A program made the position numbers and the translations under genes. Positions 25,988-34,832 of a DNA stretch of 61,496 nt are shown here, piece after piece. This stretch comes from Salinarimonas sp. Lineage in GTDB: Bacteria > Pseudomonadota > Alphaproteobacteria > Rhizobiales > Beijerinckiaceae. The notes under the pieces are model-generated. The model worked only from the letters and a program-made list of their open reading frames with translations. It had not been told where the DNA came from and did not search any database. Each line of letters opens with the position of its first letter. Positions within the stretch are counted from its first letter, which is position 1. The stretch lies in NCBI GenBank assembly GCA_020832565.1, contig JAFIEI010000019.1, positions 1 through 61,496 on the forward strand, given 5' to 3'.

Positions 25988-26775
25988 CAGCCTGCGGCTC
26001 CCATGCGTTCGAACAGCCTTCCCGCACCCGCGATGTCGTCTCGAATGCCGGCAAGGCGCAGTGCGTGCCAGAGCGTGGCGGTGTTGGAGGAAATCACCGG
26101 AATGCCGAATTCGGCCTCCAGCGGAGCGATCAGCGGCAGCGTCGGGAAATCGGTGCAGGATATCAGCAGCGCGTCGGGGCGCCCGGATTCCCGCGCTTTC
26201 TGCATCACGCCCCGCGCATGCGCAGCGACGGCATCGAGCGGTGTCTGTGCGATGCGAACATATTCCTGCGGCCCGGCAGCGCCGATGCCGAGCCCGGCGA
26301 TCGCGAGTACATCGAAGCCGCACCCCTCGAGGAAGTGGCGCTCATGCGTGTCGAGCTTCTCGTGATACGGTGTTGCGACGGCGAGCTTTTTGGCGGCCAG
26401 CGCATCGAGAGCCGCGACGATTGCCGCAGCGGTAGTCAGGCCGGTGCGCCCGCTCGCGGCCTTCATCCGTTCGGGCAGGCTCTGCGGCGGATGTGTCATC
26501 GAACCGGCGGTGCAGGCATAGGCGATGACGTCGACATCAGCCTTGACCAGTTCGGCCATGGCGGCGTCGAGATCGTCATGCAGGGCGCGCATGCCCTCCG
26601 GCGAGGTCGTATCGGCGTGAAGCGGCATGCGCATGGTGTGGAAGCTGGTGCCCTCCGGCATCAGCCGGGCCCATTCCGCCTCGTTGACCGTATTGGTCGG
26701 CGGCACGATCACCCCGAGGCGCGCGCGCCAGGAATAGACCGATTGGTGACGCGGCGCGCGCAGCGTTTCAGGCAT
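25987..26775 (-). CDS. Maleate cis-trans isomerase / Asp-Glu racemase family protein with both cysteines
   Basis: A 262-residue member of the same superfamily as the protein at 22850, but with both active-site Cys: Cys88 in YACTAGSMTHPP and Cys207 in LISCTDF. This is the two-Cys pattern of maleate isomerases and racemases. The N-terminal GVIVPPTNTVNEAEW substrate loop is conserved. It overlaps the aldehyde dehydrogenase gene by 8 bases and the SDR by 1, so the three are made together. A role in cis-trans isomerisation or decarboxylation of a small dicarboxylic intermediate is likely, but the substrate is unknown. Confidence 0.85.
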   Translation of the reverse strand: MPETLRAPRHQSVYSWRARLGVIVPPTNTVNEAEWARLMPEGTSFHTMRMPLHADTTSPEGMRALHDDLDAAMAELVKADVDVIAYACTAGSMTHPPQSLPERMKAASGRTGLTTAAAIVAALDALAAKKLAVATPYHEKLDTHERHFLEGCGFDVLAIAGLGIGAAGPQEYVRIAQTPLDAVAAHARGVMQKARESGRPDALLISCTDFPTLPLIAPLEAEFGIPVISSNTATLWHALRLAGIRDDIAGAGRLFERMGAAG

Positions 26776-28297
26776 TGCTGCCTCCCAGCTTGTGGATCGG
26801 GCGCGGTGTGACCGGGATCATCGTGGTCTTGATCTCGGTATACATCGCCTCGCAGCCGCGACCACCCTCGCGGCCGATACCCGATTCCTTGTAGCCGCCG
26901 AAAGCCGAGCGCAGATCACGCACCATCGGCGTGTTCACCCAGATCGTCCCGGTGCGCAAAACCTGCGCGACGCGGTGGGCACGCCCAAGCCCCTCGGTCC
27001 AGACATAGCCGGCCAGACCGAAACGGCTCTCATTGGCCAGCCAGACAACTTCGTCTTCCTCGTCGAAGACCTGGAAAGTCGCGAAGGGGCCGAAGATCTC
27101 CTCTTGGCAAAGGCGCGCGCGGTTATCGTGCGAGAGCATCGCCGTCGGCTGCACGAAATACCCGGTCGCCATACCAGGCACGGTCTTGCCGCCGCCGAGG
27201 AGGGTCGCCCCCTCCCCCTCCCCGATGCCGACATAGTCGATCATGCGCTGCTTTTGCGCGGCATTGATCATCGGCCCGAGTTCGGTTCCCACCCCCAGCG
27301 GATCGCCGATCCGGATGGATTGCATGCGCGCGACGAACGCCTCCATGAAGCGCTCCGCGATCGGGCGCTGCACGAAGATGCGGCTGCCGGCGAGGCACAT
27401 CTGGCCGTTATTGGCAAAGACCCCGAGCAACGCGCCGTCGAGGGCACGGTCGAAATCAGCATCGTCGAAGACGATATTGGCGCTCTTGCCGCCGAGCTCC
27501 ATGGCCGAGCCCTTGATGCCCTTTGCCAGCGCCCCCATGATCGCGCGTCCGGTCTCCGTGCCGCCGGTGAAAGACACCATATCGATGCCGGGGTGCCCCG
27601 ACAAAGCCGCGCCCGTGACGTGGCCGCGGCCGTTGACGAGGTTGACCACGCCCTCCGGCAGGCCGCAGTCGCCCATCAGCTGGAACAAGCGTGCAACCGT
27701 CAGCGGCGTCATCTCGGAAGGCTTGACCACGCAGGTATTGCCGAAGGCGAGCGCTGCGGCGAGCTTCATCGAAGTCAGCCCGAGCGGCACGTTCCACGGC
27801 CCGATCAGGGCGCAGACCCCCATCGGCTCGCGCGAGACGAGGGTGAGGAACCCCTCCTCCTGCTGGTAGAGTTCGCCGGCGCTGTGATTGATATATTCGG
27901 CGAAGAACTTGAAATTATAGGCCGCGCGCGGAATGTGCATGCCGCGTGTCTGGGCCAGCGGAACGCCGGTATTGATACTCTCCAGCGCCGCGAGCTCGTC
28001 GGCATGTGCCATGATCGCATCGTGGATCGCCATCAGCACCTGCTGCCGCGCGGCGATACCGGTCTTCGGCCAGGGCCCGTGATCGAAAGCATGTCGCGCC
28101 GCGCGCACGGCGGCATCGACCTCATGCGCATCGGATTCGTGCAGGATCGCGACCGTCTGCCCGGTCGCCGGATCGGCAATCGGCAGGGCCTCGCCATGGG
28201 GCCTGACGAAACCGCCGGCGACGAAGCCGGTAACATTGCGCGGCGCGGCGGCCAGCGCATCACGAAGTCCGATGGCCGCCTCGGCTCCCGTCATCAC
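26768..28297 (-). CDS. Aldehyde dehydrogenase, (hydroxy)muconic-semialdehyde dehydrogenase type
   Basis: A 509-residue NAD(P)-dependent ALDH. Catalytic Cys301 is in NNGQMCLAGSR and Glu267 in AMELGGKS, with the FTGGTETG cofactor turn. The segment AAYNFKFFAEYI and the end WVNTPMVRDLRSAFGGYK are the pattern I associate with HpaE and 2-hydroxymuconic-semialdehyde dehydrogenases of aromatic meta-cleavage. No ring-cleavage dioxygenase is present in the window, so the link to aromatics rests on this enzyme and the flavin monooxygenase. It overlaps the CoA-transferase gene by 4 bases. Confidence 0.88.
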   Translation of the reverse strand: MMTGAEAAIGLRDALAAAPRNVTGFVAGGFVRPHGEALPIADPATGQTVAILHESDAHEVDAAVRAARHAFDHGPWPKTGIAARQQVLMAIHDAIMAHADELAALESINTGVPLAQTRGMHIPRAAYNFKFFAEYINHSAGELYQQEEGFLTLVSREPMGVCALIGPWNVPLGLTSMKLAAALAFGNTCVVKPSEMTPLTVARLFQLMGDCGLPEGVVNLVNGRGHVTGAALSGHPGIDMVSFTGGTETGRAIMGALAKGIKGSAMELGGKSANIVFDDADFDRALDGALLGVFANNGQMCLAGSRIFVQRPIAERFMEAFVARMQSIRIGDPLGVGTELGPMINAAQKQRMIDYVGIGEGEGATLLGGGKTVPGMATGYFVQPTAMLSHDNRARLCQEEIFGPFATFQVFDEEDEVVWLANESRFGLAGYVWTEGLGRAHRVAQVLRTGTIWVNTPMVRDLRSAFGGYKESGIGREGGRGCEAMYTEIKTTMIPVTPRPIHKLGGSNA

Positions 28298-29526
28298 TTG
28301 CCTCCACGCCCGACGATACCGCGTTCGGCCAGATCGGCGATGCGCGCATCATCCAGCTTCAAGAGGCCCTTGAACACATCCGCATTATGCTCGCCCAGCT
28401 CTGGGCCGGCGCTGACCACGCGCCCCGGCGTGGCCGAGAGGCGCGGCGCGACATTCTGCATGGCGAGATCGCCGAAGACCGGATGCGCCACGCGCACGAT
28501 CGCCTCGCGCGCCTTGAAATGCGCATCCTCCAGCATTTCCGGCGCGCGATAGATATCGCCACGCGGCACGCCCGCTTCATCGAGCAGCGGGCCGAGCTCG
28601 GCTGCCGTCATGGTGCGCGTCCATTCCGCGATCAGGTCGTCGAGTTCGGTCTGGTGCTTGCCGCGCGCGGAATGGGTGGCGTAGCGCTCGTCGGCTGCGA
28701 GCTCCTCGCGCCCCATCGCCTTGGCGAGGCGGGAGAAGACCGTGTCCTGGTTGGCCGCGATCAGGACGAATTTGTCGTCCTTCGTCGGATAGACGTTCGA
28801 GGGCGCCACATTGGGCAGGATCGCGCCGGTGCGCTCGCGGATGAAATCAGCCTTGTCGTATTCGGTGATCAGCGATTCCATCACGTTGAGCACAGCCTCG
28901 TAGATTGCGCTGTCGACGACCTGTCCGCGCCCGGTACGGTGTACGTTGTGCAGCGCCATCATGCCCCCGAGACAGGCGAAGGTCGCCGCCAGCGTATCGC
29001 CGATCGAGATGCCCATGCGGCTCGGCGGCGTGGAGGGATCCCCCACCACGTAGCGCAACCCGCCCATGGCCTCGCCGATGGCACCGTAGCCGGCATTGCG
29101 CGAGTAAGGCCCGCTCTGGCCGTATCCGGAGACGCGAATCATGACGAGGCGGGGATTGATCTTCGAGAGTTCCTCGTAGCCGAGCCCCCATTTCTCCATC
29201 GTGCCGGGCCGGAAATTCTCGAGCAGAATATCGGCATCGCGCACGAGTTCGCGAATCATTTCCTGGCCCTCGGGCTCACGGGCGTTGATCTCGACGGATT
29301 TCTTGTTACGCGCGATGACCGGCCACCAGAGTGACTTGCCGTGCGGCTTCTCGCGGCCCCATTGGCGCATCGGGTCGCCCGCCCCGGGCTGCTCGACCTT
29401 GATCACTTCGGCACCGAAATCGGCCATCAGCTGGCCGCAGAACGGACCGGCCAGCAATTGCCCCATTTCGATCACCCGCAAGTCGGTGAGCGGGCCGGAA
29501 AGGCGCGGATCGCGTGTCGCCGTCAT
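28294..29526 (-). CDS. CaiB/BaiF-type (class III) CoA-transferase
   Basis: A 410-residue family III CoA-transferase, moving CoA between acyl-CoA and a free acid. It opens with LTDLRVIEMGQLLAGPFCGQLMADFGAEVIKVE in family form. The catalytic Asp is expected in PSRMGISIGDTLA (near residue 170), and the C-terminal domain is complete. It is first in a four-gene overlapping operon, 16 bases downstream of a 12-bp perfect TTGTCCGGACAA palindrome. It probably activates an acid produced by, or entering, the pathway. Confidence 0.92.
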   Translation of the reverse strand: MTATRDPRLSGPLTDLRVIEMGQLLAGPFCGQLMADFGAEVIKVEQPGAGDPMRQWGREKPHGKSLWWPVIARNKKSVEINAREPEGQEMIRELVRDADILLENFRPGTMEKWGLGYEELSKINPRLVMIRVSGYGQSGPYSRNAGYGAIGEAMGGLRYVVGDPSTPPSRMGISIGDTLAATFACLGGMMALHNVHRTGRGQVVDSAIYEAVLNVMESLITEYDKADFIRERTGAILPNVAPSNVYPTKDDKFVLIAANQDTVFSRLAKAMGREELAADERYATHSARGKHQTELDDLIAEWTRTMTAAELGPLLDEAGVPRGDIYRAPEMLEDAHFKAREAIVRVAHPVFGDLAMQNVAPRLSATPGRVVSAGPELGEHNADVFKGLLKLDDARIADLAERGIVGRGGK

Positions 29527-29540
29527 GACGTTTCCTCAAT

Positions 29541-29552
29541 TTGTCCGGACAA
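29541..29552. promoter_or_regulatory. TTGTCCGGACAA operator before the CoA-transferase operon
   Basis: A perfect 12-bp palindrome, the best copy of the box family, ending 15 bases before the CoA-transferase start codon (29526), where binding would block initiation. Confidence 0.68.
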
Positions 29553-29711
29553 TCTTGTGTCCAATTAATAACCGATCCAGCGCACCTGACAAGACAGATC
29601 GCTTGTTTTTTCGTCATATCGACACACCAAAAAATGCGCAGGAAGGCTGGCCGTGGATACAATCCGCGCAGAAAACGGCTTCATTCGCAATATTCTTGTA
29701 GACAGATGAGT

Positions 29712-29722
29712 TTGTCCGGACA
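29712..29722. promoter_or_regulatory. TTGTCCGGACA operator before the TAXI-TRAP genes
   Basis: Same core as the other boxes, 111 bases upstream of the TAXI start. It is followed by the AT-rich CATATTTTAG, a possible -10 region. Confidence 0.62.
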
Positions 29723-29832
29723 TATTTTAGAGCCAATCCCGGACCGGCATCGCTCCGTCGCAACCGGGCATGTGGTACGGTACATGACAATGGCTGCACC
29801 ATCCAGGCGAAGACAACAGGGGAACCAAAACC

Positions 29833-30795
29833 ATGAGGAAGACACTCTCTGCCCTGGCCGTCGCGACGCTGATCGCGTTGCCCGGCCTCTCCGCGGCGCC
29901 GGCCCAGGCTCAGGTGGTGACACTCGGCTCGACCGCGACCGGTGGCACCAGCCAGATCGGCCGCTCGATCGCAGCCGCGGTCTCCGAGTACTCGCCCCTC
30001 CAGATGCGCCCGCAGGAAATGGCGAACACCGCCGATTACATGCCGCTGGTGAATATCGGCGAGATCGATTTCGGCATCTCCAACGTCGTGCAGCTCTGGT
30101 ACGCCCATCACGGGCTGGGCATGTCGGAAGGCACGCCGATGGGTGAATTGCGCAACGTCGCTTCGCTGATGCCCTTCCGCGCCGGCTTTATCGTCCCCGC
30201 CGACAGTGACGTGCGGACCATGGAAGATCTCGAAGGTATGCGGGTTCCCGGCTTTGCCGAGGGCACGCTCGGCTACCACGTGACGCTGGCCTATCTCGCC
30301 AATGGCGGGCTCACCTATGACGATGTCGTCGAGGTGCCGGTGCCGAATTTCCCGCGCATGTGGGATGCGTTCCGCGAGGGCTCGATCGACGTATCGATCG
30401 TCGTCGTCGGCTCGGGCAACAATATCGAGCTCGACCAGACGCTGGGCGGCGTGCGCTTCATCAGCTTCACCGATGACGAAGAGCGTCTCGAGGCCATGCA
30501 GGAATGGCTGCCGCAGATGTATTTCGCCGAAGTCGGTCCGGATGAGGGCATCCCGGGCATCGACGAGCCGACCAACATCAAGGTCTATGACTACACCCTC
30601 TTCGCGCCGGAAAGCGTCTCGGATGACCTCGTCTACGAAGTGACGAAGTCGCTCTACGAGAACGAAGAGCTTCTGGTTGCCGCGGGGCCTGTCTGGGCCG
30701 GGTTCACGGCTGAAGGCATGGCGCGTGATGTCGACGTGCCGTTCCATCCCGGTGCAATCCGCTTCTATGAAGAAGTCGGCGCCTGGGACCGCTGA
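29833..30795 (+). CDS. TAXI-family TRAP transporter solute-binding protein
   Basis: A 320-residue periplasmic receptor. The signal peptide is about residues 1-26 (ending APAQA). The mature protein starts VVTLGSTATGGTSQIGRSIAAAVSEY, the TAXI signature in which the ligand is held in the first lobe, and continues with NIGEIDFGISNVVQLWYA and AYLANGGLTYDDV. It works with the fused permease encoded next. TAXI receptors bind dicarboxylates, amino acids or aromatic acids; the exact ligand cannot be read. It is controlled by the same palindrome as the catabolic operons. Confidence 0.92.
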   Translation: MRKTLSALAVATLIALPGLSAAPAQAQVVTLGSTATGGTSQIGRSIAAAVSEYSPLQMRPQEMANTADYMPLVNIGEIDFGISNVVQLWYAHHGLGMSEGTPMGELRNVASLMPFRAGFIVPADSDVRTMEDLEGMRVPGFAEGTLGYHVTLAYLANGGLTYDDVVEVPVPNFPRMWDAFREGSIDVSIVVVGSGNNIELDQTLGGVRFISFTDDEERLEAMQEWLPQMYFAEVGPDEGIPGIDEPTNIKVYDYTLFAPESVSDDLVYEVTKSLYENEELLVAAGPVWAGFTAEGMARDVDVPFHPGAIRFYEEVGAWDR

Positions 30796-30906
30796 CCGGT
30801 TGCGACCCGCACTGATACTCTCGCGGATCGCCTGGGGCATGCTTTCGCGCTGCACAGGCGGTCCGCACGAAGCATGTACGCCATCCTGCCTGACGAGGAG
30901 CCCCGC

Positions 30907-32841
30907 ATGGATGCGGCCATGACCGATCTGAGCCCGCGCGACCGGTTCACCCGGCGCTGGATCGTTCCCGCCCTGTGCATCTCGATCACCTTCGCGGCGA
31001 TCTTCTGGTCACTAGGAGGGCCGATCCGCATCGGTGTGCGCGTCTATGCCGAGCAGATCCTCGTCGCAGTGCTGACCATGGGGCTCGCGGTCTGCTTCCT
31101 GACCCGGCGCGCCTCCGGGAAGATCCCCGAAGCGGCCCCGATCCCGCTCCATGATTATGCCCTTGCGGGGATCGCTTTCGGCTATGGCGTCTATCTGACC
31201 TGGGTTTTTCCCGATCTCTCCCAGAACGTCTTCTTCCGCCAGACGGAAGCGATCATCGTCGCCAGCATCGGCCTTGCGCTGCTGCTCGAAGGCCTGCGCC
31301 GGGCGATCGGCTGGAGCCTGATCGTCATCTTCGCGATGATCGGCGGATACGCCCTCTTTGCCGACATGTTTCCCGGCCCGCTGGAGGGACGCGGGATATC
31401 GCTGCGGCGCCTGATCAGCTTCACGGTGCTCGACAGCGCCGCCATGGCCGGTGCCGCGCTCTACATCGCCGTGGCGGTGGTGATCCCCTTTATCCTGCTG
31501 GCGCGGCTGCTTCTGGCCACGGGCGGCTCGGCCTTCTTCTCCGATCTCTCGGCCTCGCTGATGGGGCGCTATCGCGGCGGCGCGGGCAAGATCGCCATCG
31601 TCGGCTCGGCGCTGTTCGGCACGATCTCCGGCAGCGCGGTCTCCAATGTCGCCTCCACCGGCGGGATCACCATCCCGCTGATGAAGGAGAGCGGCTACCG
31701 CCCGCATACGGCAGGCGCGATCGAGGCCGCCGCCTCGACCGGCGGCCAGCTGATGCCGCCGATCATGGGCGCCGCCGCCTTCCTGCTGGCGGAGAATCTC
31801 GGCGTTCCGTTCACCGATGTCATCATCGCGGCCATAGTGCCCTCGCTGCTCTATTTCTTCAGCTTGTTCATCTTCGCCGATCTCGAAGCCGGCCGGCGCG
31901 GAATCCTGCCGGTCGAGGAGAGCCGGATTCCCGCAGTGATGCACACGCTCATCCGCGGCTGGTTCCTGCTCCTGCCCTTCGTCGTGCTGCTGACCGCCCT
32001 CTTCGCCTATGCGACGCGCCCGGAAACCGCCGCGCTCTATGCCGTCGGCGTGCTTTTCCTGATCGCCATGGTGCGCACCTATGAAGGCGGACGGATCGGG
32101 CTGCGCGATCTGGTCGAAGCGCTGGTGCGCACGGGCCAGGCCTCCGTCGAGATCGTCATCATCTGCGCCGTGGCCGGGATCATCATCGGGCTGTTCTCGC
32201 TCTCGGGGCTCAGCTTCGGCATGACCTTCTTCCTCGTCCAGATCGGGCAGGCCAGCCTGTTCCTGCTGCTCCTGATGACGGCGGTGATCTGCATCGTGCT
32301 GGGCATGGGGCTGCCGACGGTCGGGGTCTATCTGCTGCTCGCCACGCTCGCCGCACCGCCGCTGATCCAGCTCGGCCTGATCCCGATGTCGGCGCATTTG
32401 TTCGTCTTGTATTTCGGCATGCTCTCGATGCTGACGCCACCGGTAGCGATCGCGGCATTCGTGGCCGCGAGCATGGCTGGAGCGCCTCCGATGCGGACCG
32501 GCTTCGAGGCCGTGCGCATCGCCTGGCCGGCCTATGTCGTCCCCTTCCTCTTCGCCGCCTCGCCCAGCCTGATCCTCGCCGGCACGCCGGTCGAGAACAC
32601 CATCGCCTTCATCACGGCGGCAGGTGGCGTGACGCTGATCACCGCGGCGATCGTCGGCTTTGCCGGTGGCGTGCTGGCCCCGCCGATGCGGCTTGCCTTT
32701 GCGTTCGCCGGCATCGTGCTGCTTCTGCCCCCGGACCTTCTTCCGATATCCTGGCTGCTCTCCCTCGCTGCGGCGAGCGCGGGGATCGCGCTCTGGGTGT
32801 TGAGCGGGCGCAGCCGTGGCGCAGTCGCTGCGGGAGAATGA
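30907..32841 (+). CDS. TRAP transporter fused permease (DctQ-DctM type)
   Basis: A 644-residue membrane protein with about 15-18 hydrophobic segments. The N-terminal part (to about residue 180) corresponds to DctQ and the remainder to DctM, as usual for TAXI systems. The region GTISGSAVSNVASTGGITIP and its inverted-repeat partner GLPTVGVYLLLATLAAP are the DctM hallmarks. ATG 30907 follows GAGGAG. A frame extending to 30874 has no such site. It imports the ligand delivered by the TAXI receptor using a sodium or proton gradient. Confidence 0.92.
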   Translation: MDAAMTDLSPRDRFTRRWIVPALCISITFAAIFWSLGGPIRIGVRVYAEQILVAVLTMGLAVCFLTRRASGKIPEAAPIPLHDYALAGIAFGYGVYLTWVFPDLSQNVFFRQTEAIIVASIGLALLLEGLRRAIGWSLIVIFAMIGGYALFADMFPGPLEGRGISLRRLISFTVLDSAAMAGAALYIAVAVVIPFILLARLLLATGGSAFFSDLSASLMGRYRGGAGKIAIVGSALFGTISGSAVSNVASTGGITIPLMKESGYRPHTAGAIEAAASTGGQLMPPIMGAAAFLLAENLGVPFTDVIIAAIVPSLLYFFSLFIFADLEAGRRGILPVEESRIPAVMHTLIRGWFLLLPFVVLLTALFAYATRPETAALYAVGVLFLIAMVRTYEGGRIGLRDLVEALVRTGQASVEIVIICAVAGIIIGLFSLSGLSFGMTFFLVQIGQASLFLLLLMTAVICIVLGMGLPTVGVYLLLATLAAPPLIQLGLIPMSAHLFVLYFGMLSMLTPPVAIAAFVAASMAGAPPMRTGFEAVRIAWPAYVVPFLFAASPSLILAGTPVENTIAFITAAGGVTLITAAIVGFAGGVLAPPMRLAFAFAGIVLLLPPDLLPISWLLSLAAASAGIALWVLSGRSRGAVAAGE

Positions 32842-32999
32842 CGAGAGGAGGCAAGCAAAGACGTCAAAAGCAAAGTCGGTATGCGCAAGCGTGGCGTTGA
32901 CTATACGTAAGCCAAGCTTCAGCCTGCCCGATACCCAACAACAGCTGCCGTCGAACTTCCCGCAAGAGGAAGGCGACCACATCGTCCAGGGAGGACATC

Positions 33000-34007
33000 A
33001 TGAGACTGACACACACTGCCAGGTCCGCACGCAACTGGCTGGCCGGCATCGCTCTCGGTACGGCCGTCGCCTTCGGCGCCGCCGCGCCGCAACAGGCCCG
33101 GGCCGCCGACGATATCACCGTCACCCATTGGGGCGTTCTGATGTATGGCGCGCCTTATGCCATCGCCCGCGACCAGGGCTTCTTCGAAGAGACCGGCTTC
33201 GAGCTCGGCGAAATCCTGACCTCGTCGGGCGGCGGCACCACGGTGCGCAACGTGCTGACCGGGGGGCTGCTCTATGGTGAGACGAGCCTTGCAGCAGCCG
33301 TCTCCGCGCATCTGACGGGACGCGACATCCTCATCGTCAACACGGGCGCGGCCACCGTCGCCGACATCCTGTGGATCACGATGCCCGATAATGACGAGAT
33401 CAACTCCATCGAGGATTTCGTCGGCAAGCGCATCGCCTATACCCGCCCGCAATCGGTCACTGACATGACCCTGCGCATGTCGCTGGACGCCGCCGGCATT
33501 TCGGCGGACGACATGGAGCTGATCGCCGCCGGTGGTATCGGTGACGGCCTGACCATGCTGCAGCAGGGCGCTGTCGATGCGGTGCCGATCCTCGAGCCGA
33601 TCTGGGCCGGCCAGCGCGATAATTACAAGGCCGTGCTCTACCTGCAGGACGTGCTGCCGCGCGTGGCGCAGACGGTGGGCATCACCACCCGCGAATTCGC
33701 CGAAACACGCGGCGATGATCTGCGCGCACTGATCGAGGCGCGCCGGATGGGTGTGCAGTTCATCAAGGAGAACCCGGAAGAAGCCGCGCGCATCTTCGCC
33801 GAGGCCTATGAGCGCGACGAGGAGATCATGCGCATCGCCATCGATGCCATGCTCGAGATCGACTACTGGTCCGAGGGCGGCTTCGTCTACGAGGACATGG
33901 ACCGCAAGATGGACGGCCTGCGCCTGATCGACGTCGTCGACGGTGATGTCGACTGGAGTGCCGTGGTCGACGAGAGCTTCCTTCCGGAAGATCTGCGCAG
34001 CGAGTAA
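33000..34007 (+). CDS. ABC transporter substrate-binding protein, NMT1/THI5-like (NitT/TauT type)
   Basis: A 335-residue periplasmic receptor. The signal peptide ends near ARAADD (residue about 35). The mature protein has the NMT1/SsuA fold markers: YGAPYAIARDQGFFEETGFELGE, DFVGKRIAYTRPQSVTD and LLQQGAVDAVPILEP-like segments. Such receptors serve sulfonates, nitrate, pyrimidine or thiamine precursors, riboflavin or aromatic acids. It is followed by its ATPase 15 bases downstream and by two permeases. The 158 bases upstream show a GGGAGGAC ribosome-binding site but no GntR-type box. Confidence 0.9.
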   Translation: MRLTHTARSARNWLAGIALGTAVAFGAAAPQQARAADDITVTHWGVLMYGAPYAIARDQGFFEETGFELGEILTSSGGGTTVRNVLTGGLLYGETSLAAAVSAHLTGRDILIVNTGAATVADILWITMPDNDEINSIEDFVGKRIAYTRPQSVTDMTLRMSLDAAGISADDMELIAAGGIGDGLTMLQQGAVDAVPILEPIWAGQRDNYKAVLYLQDVLPRVAQTVGITTREFAETRGDDLRALIEARRMGVQFIKENPEEAARIFAEAYERDEEIMRIAIDAMLEIDYWSEGGFVYEDMDRKMDGLRLIDVVDGDVDWSAVVDESFLPEDLRSE

Positions 34008-34022
34008 GCGGGAGCGGTTCCA

Positions 34023-34832
34023 GTGTCTCATGAAGTGCATGCGCGTCTCGAGGGTGTGACGCGGGTCTATCCCGCCGTGGCCGGCAATCCGCCGGTCCAC
34101 GCCCTCGGTCCGATCGATCTCGACCTGCGAAAGGGCGAGTTCTTCTCCATCGTCGGCCCGTCCGGCTGCGGCAAATCCACCTGCATGGACGTGCTGGCCG
34201 GCCTGGCCCCGCCGACGAAGGGGACGGTCTGGTTCGAGGACAAACGCGTCCACGGCAACGTCCCCGACGGTATCGGCGCCGTGTTCCAGGAAGACGCCTC
34301 GTTTCCCTGGCTGACGGTCGAGGACAATGCGGCCTTCGGGCTGCGCCGCGCAGGCGTCGATGCGGCGGAGATCCGCCGCCGCGTGGAATACGCGCTCAGC
34401 TTCATGGGGCTGAAGGACTTCGCCAAGGCCTATCCGGCGCAATTGTCGGGTGGCATGCGCCAGCGTGTGTGCATTGCGCGCACGCTGGTGCTGCAGCCGC
34501 GGCTGATCCTGCTCGACGAGCCCTTCGGCGCGCTCGACGCGCAGACAAGGCTCCTGATGGGTGACGAGCTGCTCAAGCTGTGGCGCGAGACAGGCGCCAC
34601 GGTGCTGCTCATCACCCACGCCCTTGACGAGGCCGCCATGCTCTCCGACCGGATCGGCGCCATGTCGGCCCGGCCGGGGCGCTTCCTCGAAACCGTCGAG
34701 ACCGGCTGGTCGCGCGATCGCGATTCGCGCATGCTGGAAGGCGAGACTTTCGGGCATATCACCGGGCGGCTCTGGCAGATGCTGCGCTCCGAATCCAAGC
34801 GTGCGATGGGGCATGAGGGAGGCGTTGCATGA
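34023..34832 (+). CDS. ABC transporter ATP-binding protein (NitT/TauT type)
   Basis: A 269-residue ATPase with Walker A GPSGCGKSTCMDVLAGL, signature LSGGMRQRVCIARTL and Walker B LILLDEPFGALD, plus the switch His in LLITHALDEA. The start is GTG at 34023 after GGGAGCGG. It overlaps the first permease gene by 4 bases (ATGA), so the two are translationally coupled. Confidence 0.93.
   Translation: MSHEVHARLEGVTRVYPAVAGNPPVHALGPIDLDLRKGEFFSIVGPSGCGKSTCMDVLAGLAPPTKGTVWFEDKRVHGNVPDGIGAVFQEDASFPWLTVEDNAAFGLRRAGVDAAEIRRRVEYALSFMGLKDFAKAYPAQLSGGMRQRVCIARTLVLQPRLILLDEPFGALDAQTRLLMGDELLKLWRETGATVLLITHALDEAAMLSDRIGAMSARPGRFLETVETGWSRDRDSRMLEGETFGHITGRLWQMLRSESKRAMGHEGGVA

Larger units (their letters stand above)
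29527..29832. promoter_or_regulatory. 306-base divergent control region (CoA-transferase operon / TAXI-TRAP genes)
   Basis: This AT-richer region holds two TTGTCCGGACA palindromes, one per direction, 171 bases apart. This spacing would allow looping by one repressor. A half-site TGTCC lies at 29557-29561. No ORF is seen. Confidence 0.6.

Noticed and set aside
25988-26323. Upstream extension of the SDR at 25154 to a 389-codon frame
   Set aside because: The extension lies within the isomerase gene in another frame. The TGATG junction at 25987 and the conserved SDR N-terminus define the true start.
31012-32982. 656-codon minus-strand open frame opposite the TRAP permease
   Set aside because: It is very rich in Arg, Asp, His and Gln with no domain pattern; it mirrors the hydrophobic codons of the real permease gene.
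32919-34814. 631-codon minus-strand open frame opposite the ABC genes
   Set aside because: It overlaps two well-supported genes (binding protein and ATPase) entirely and has shadow-type composition.
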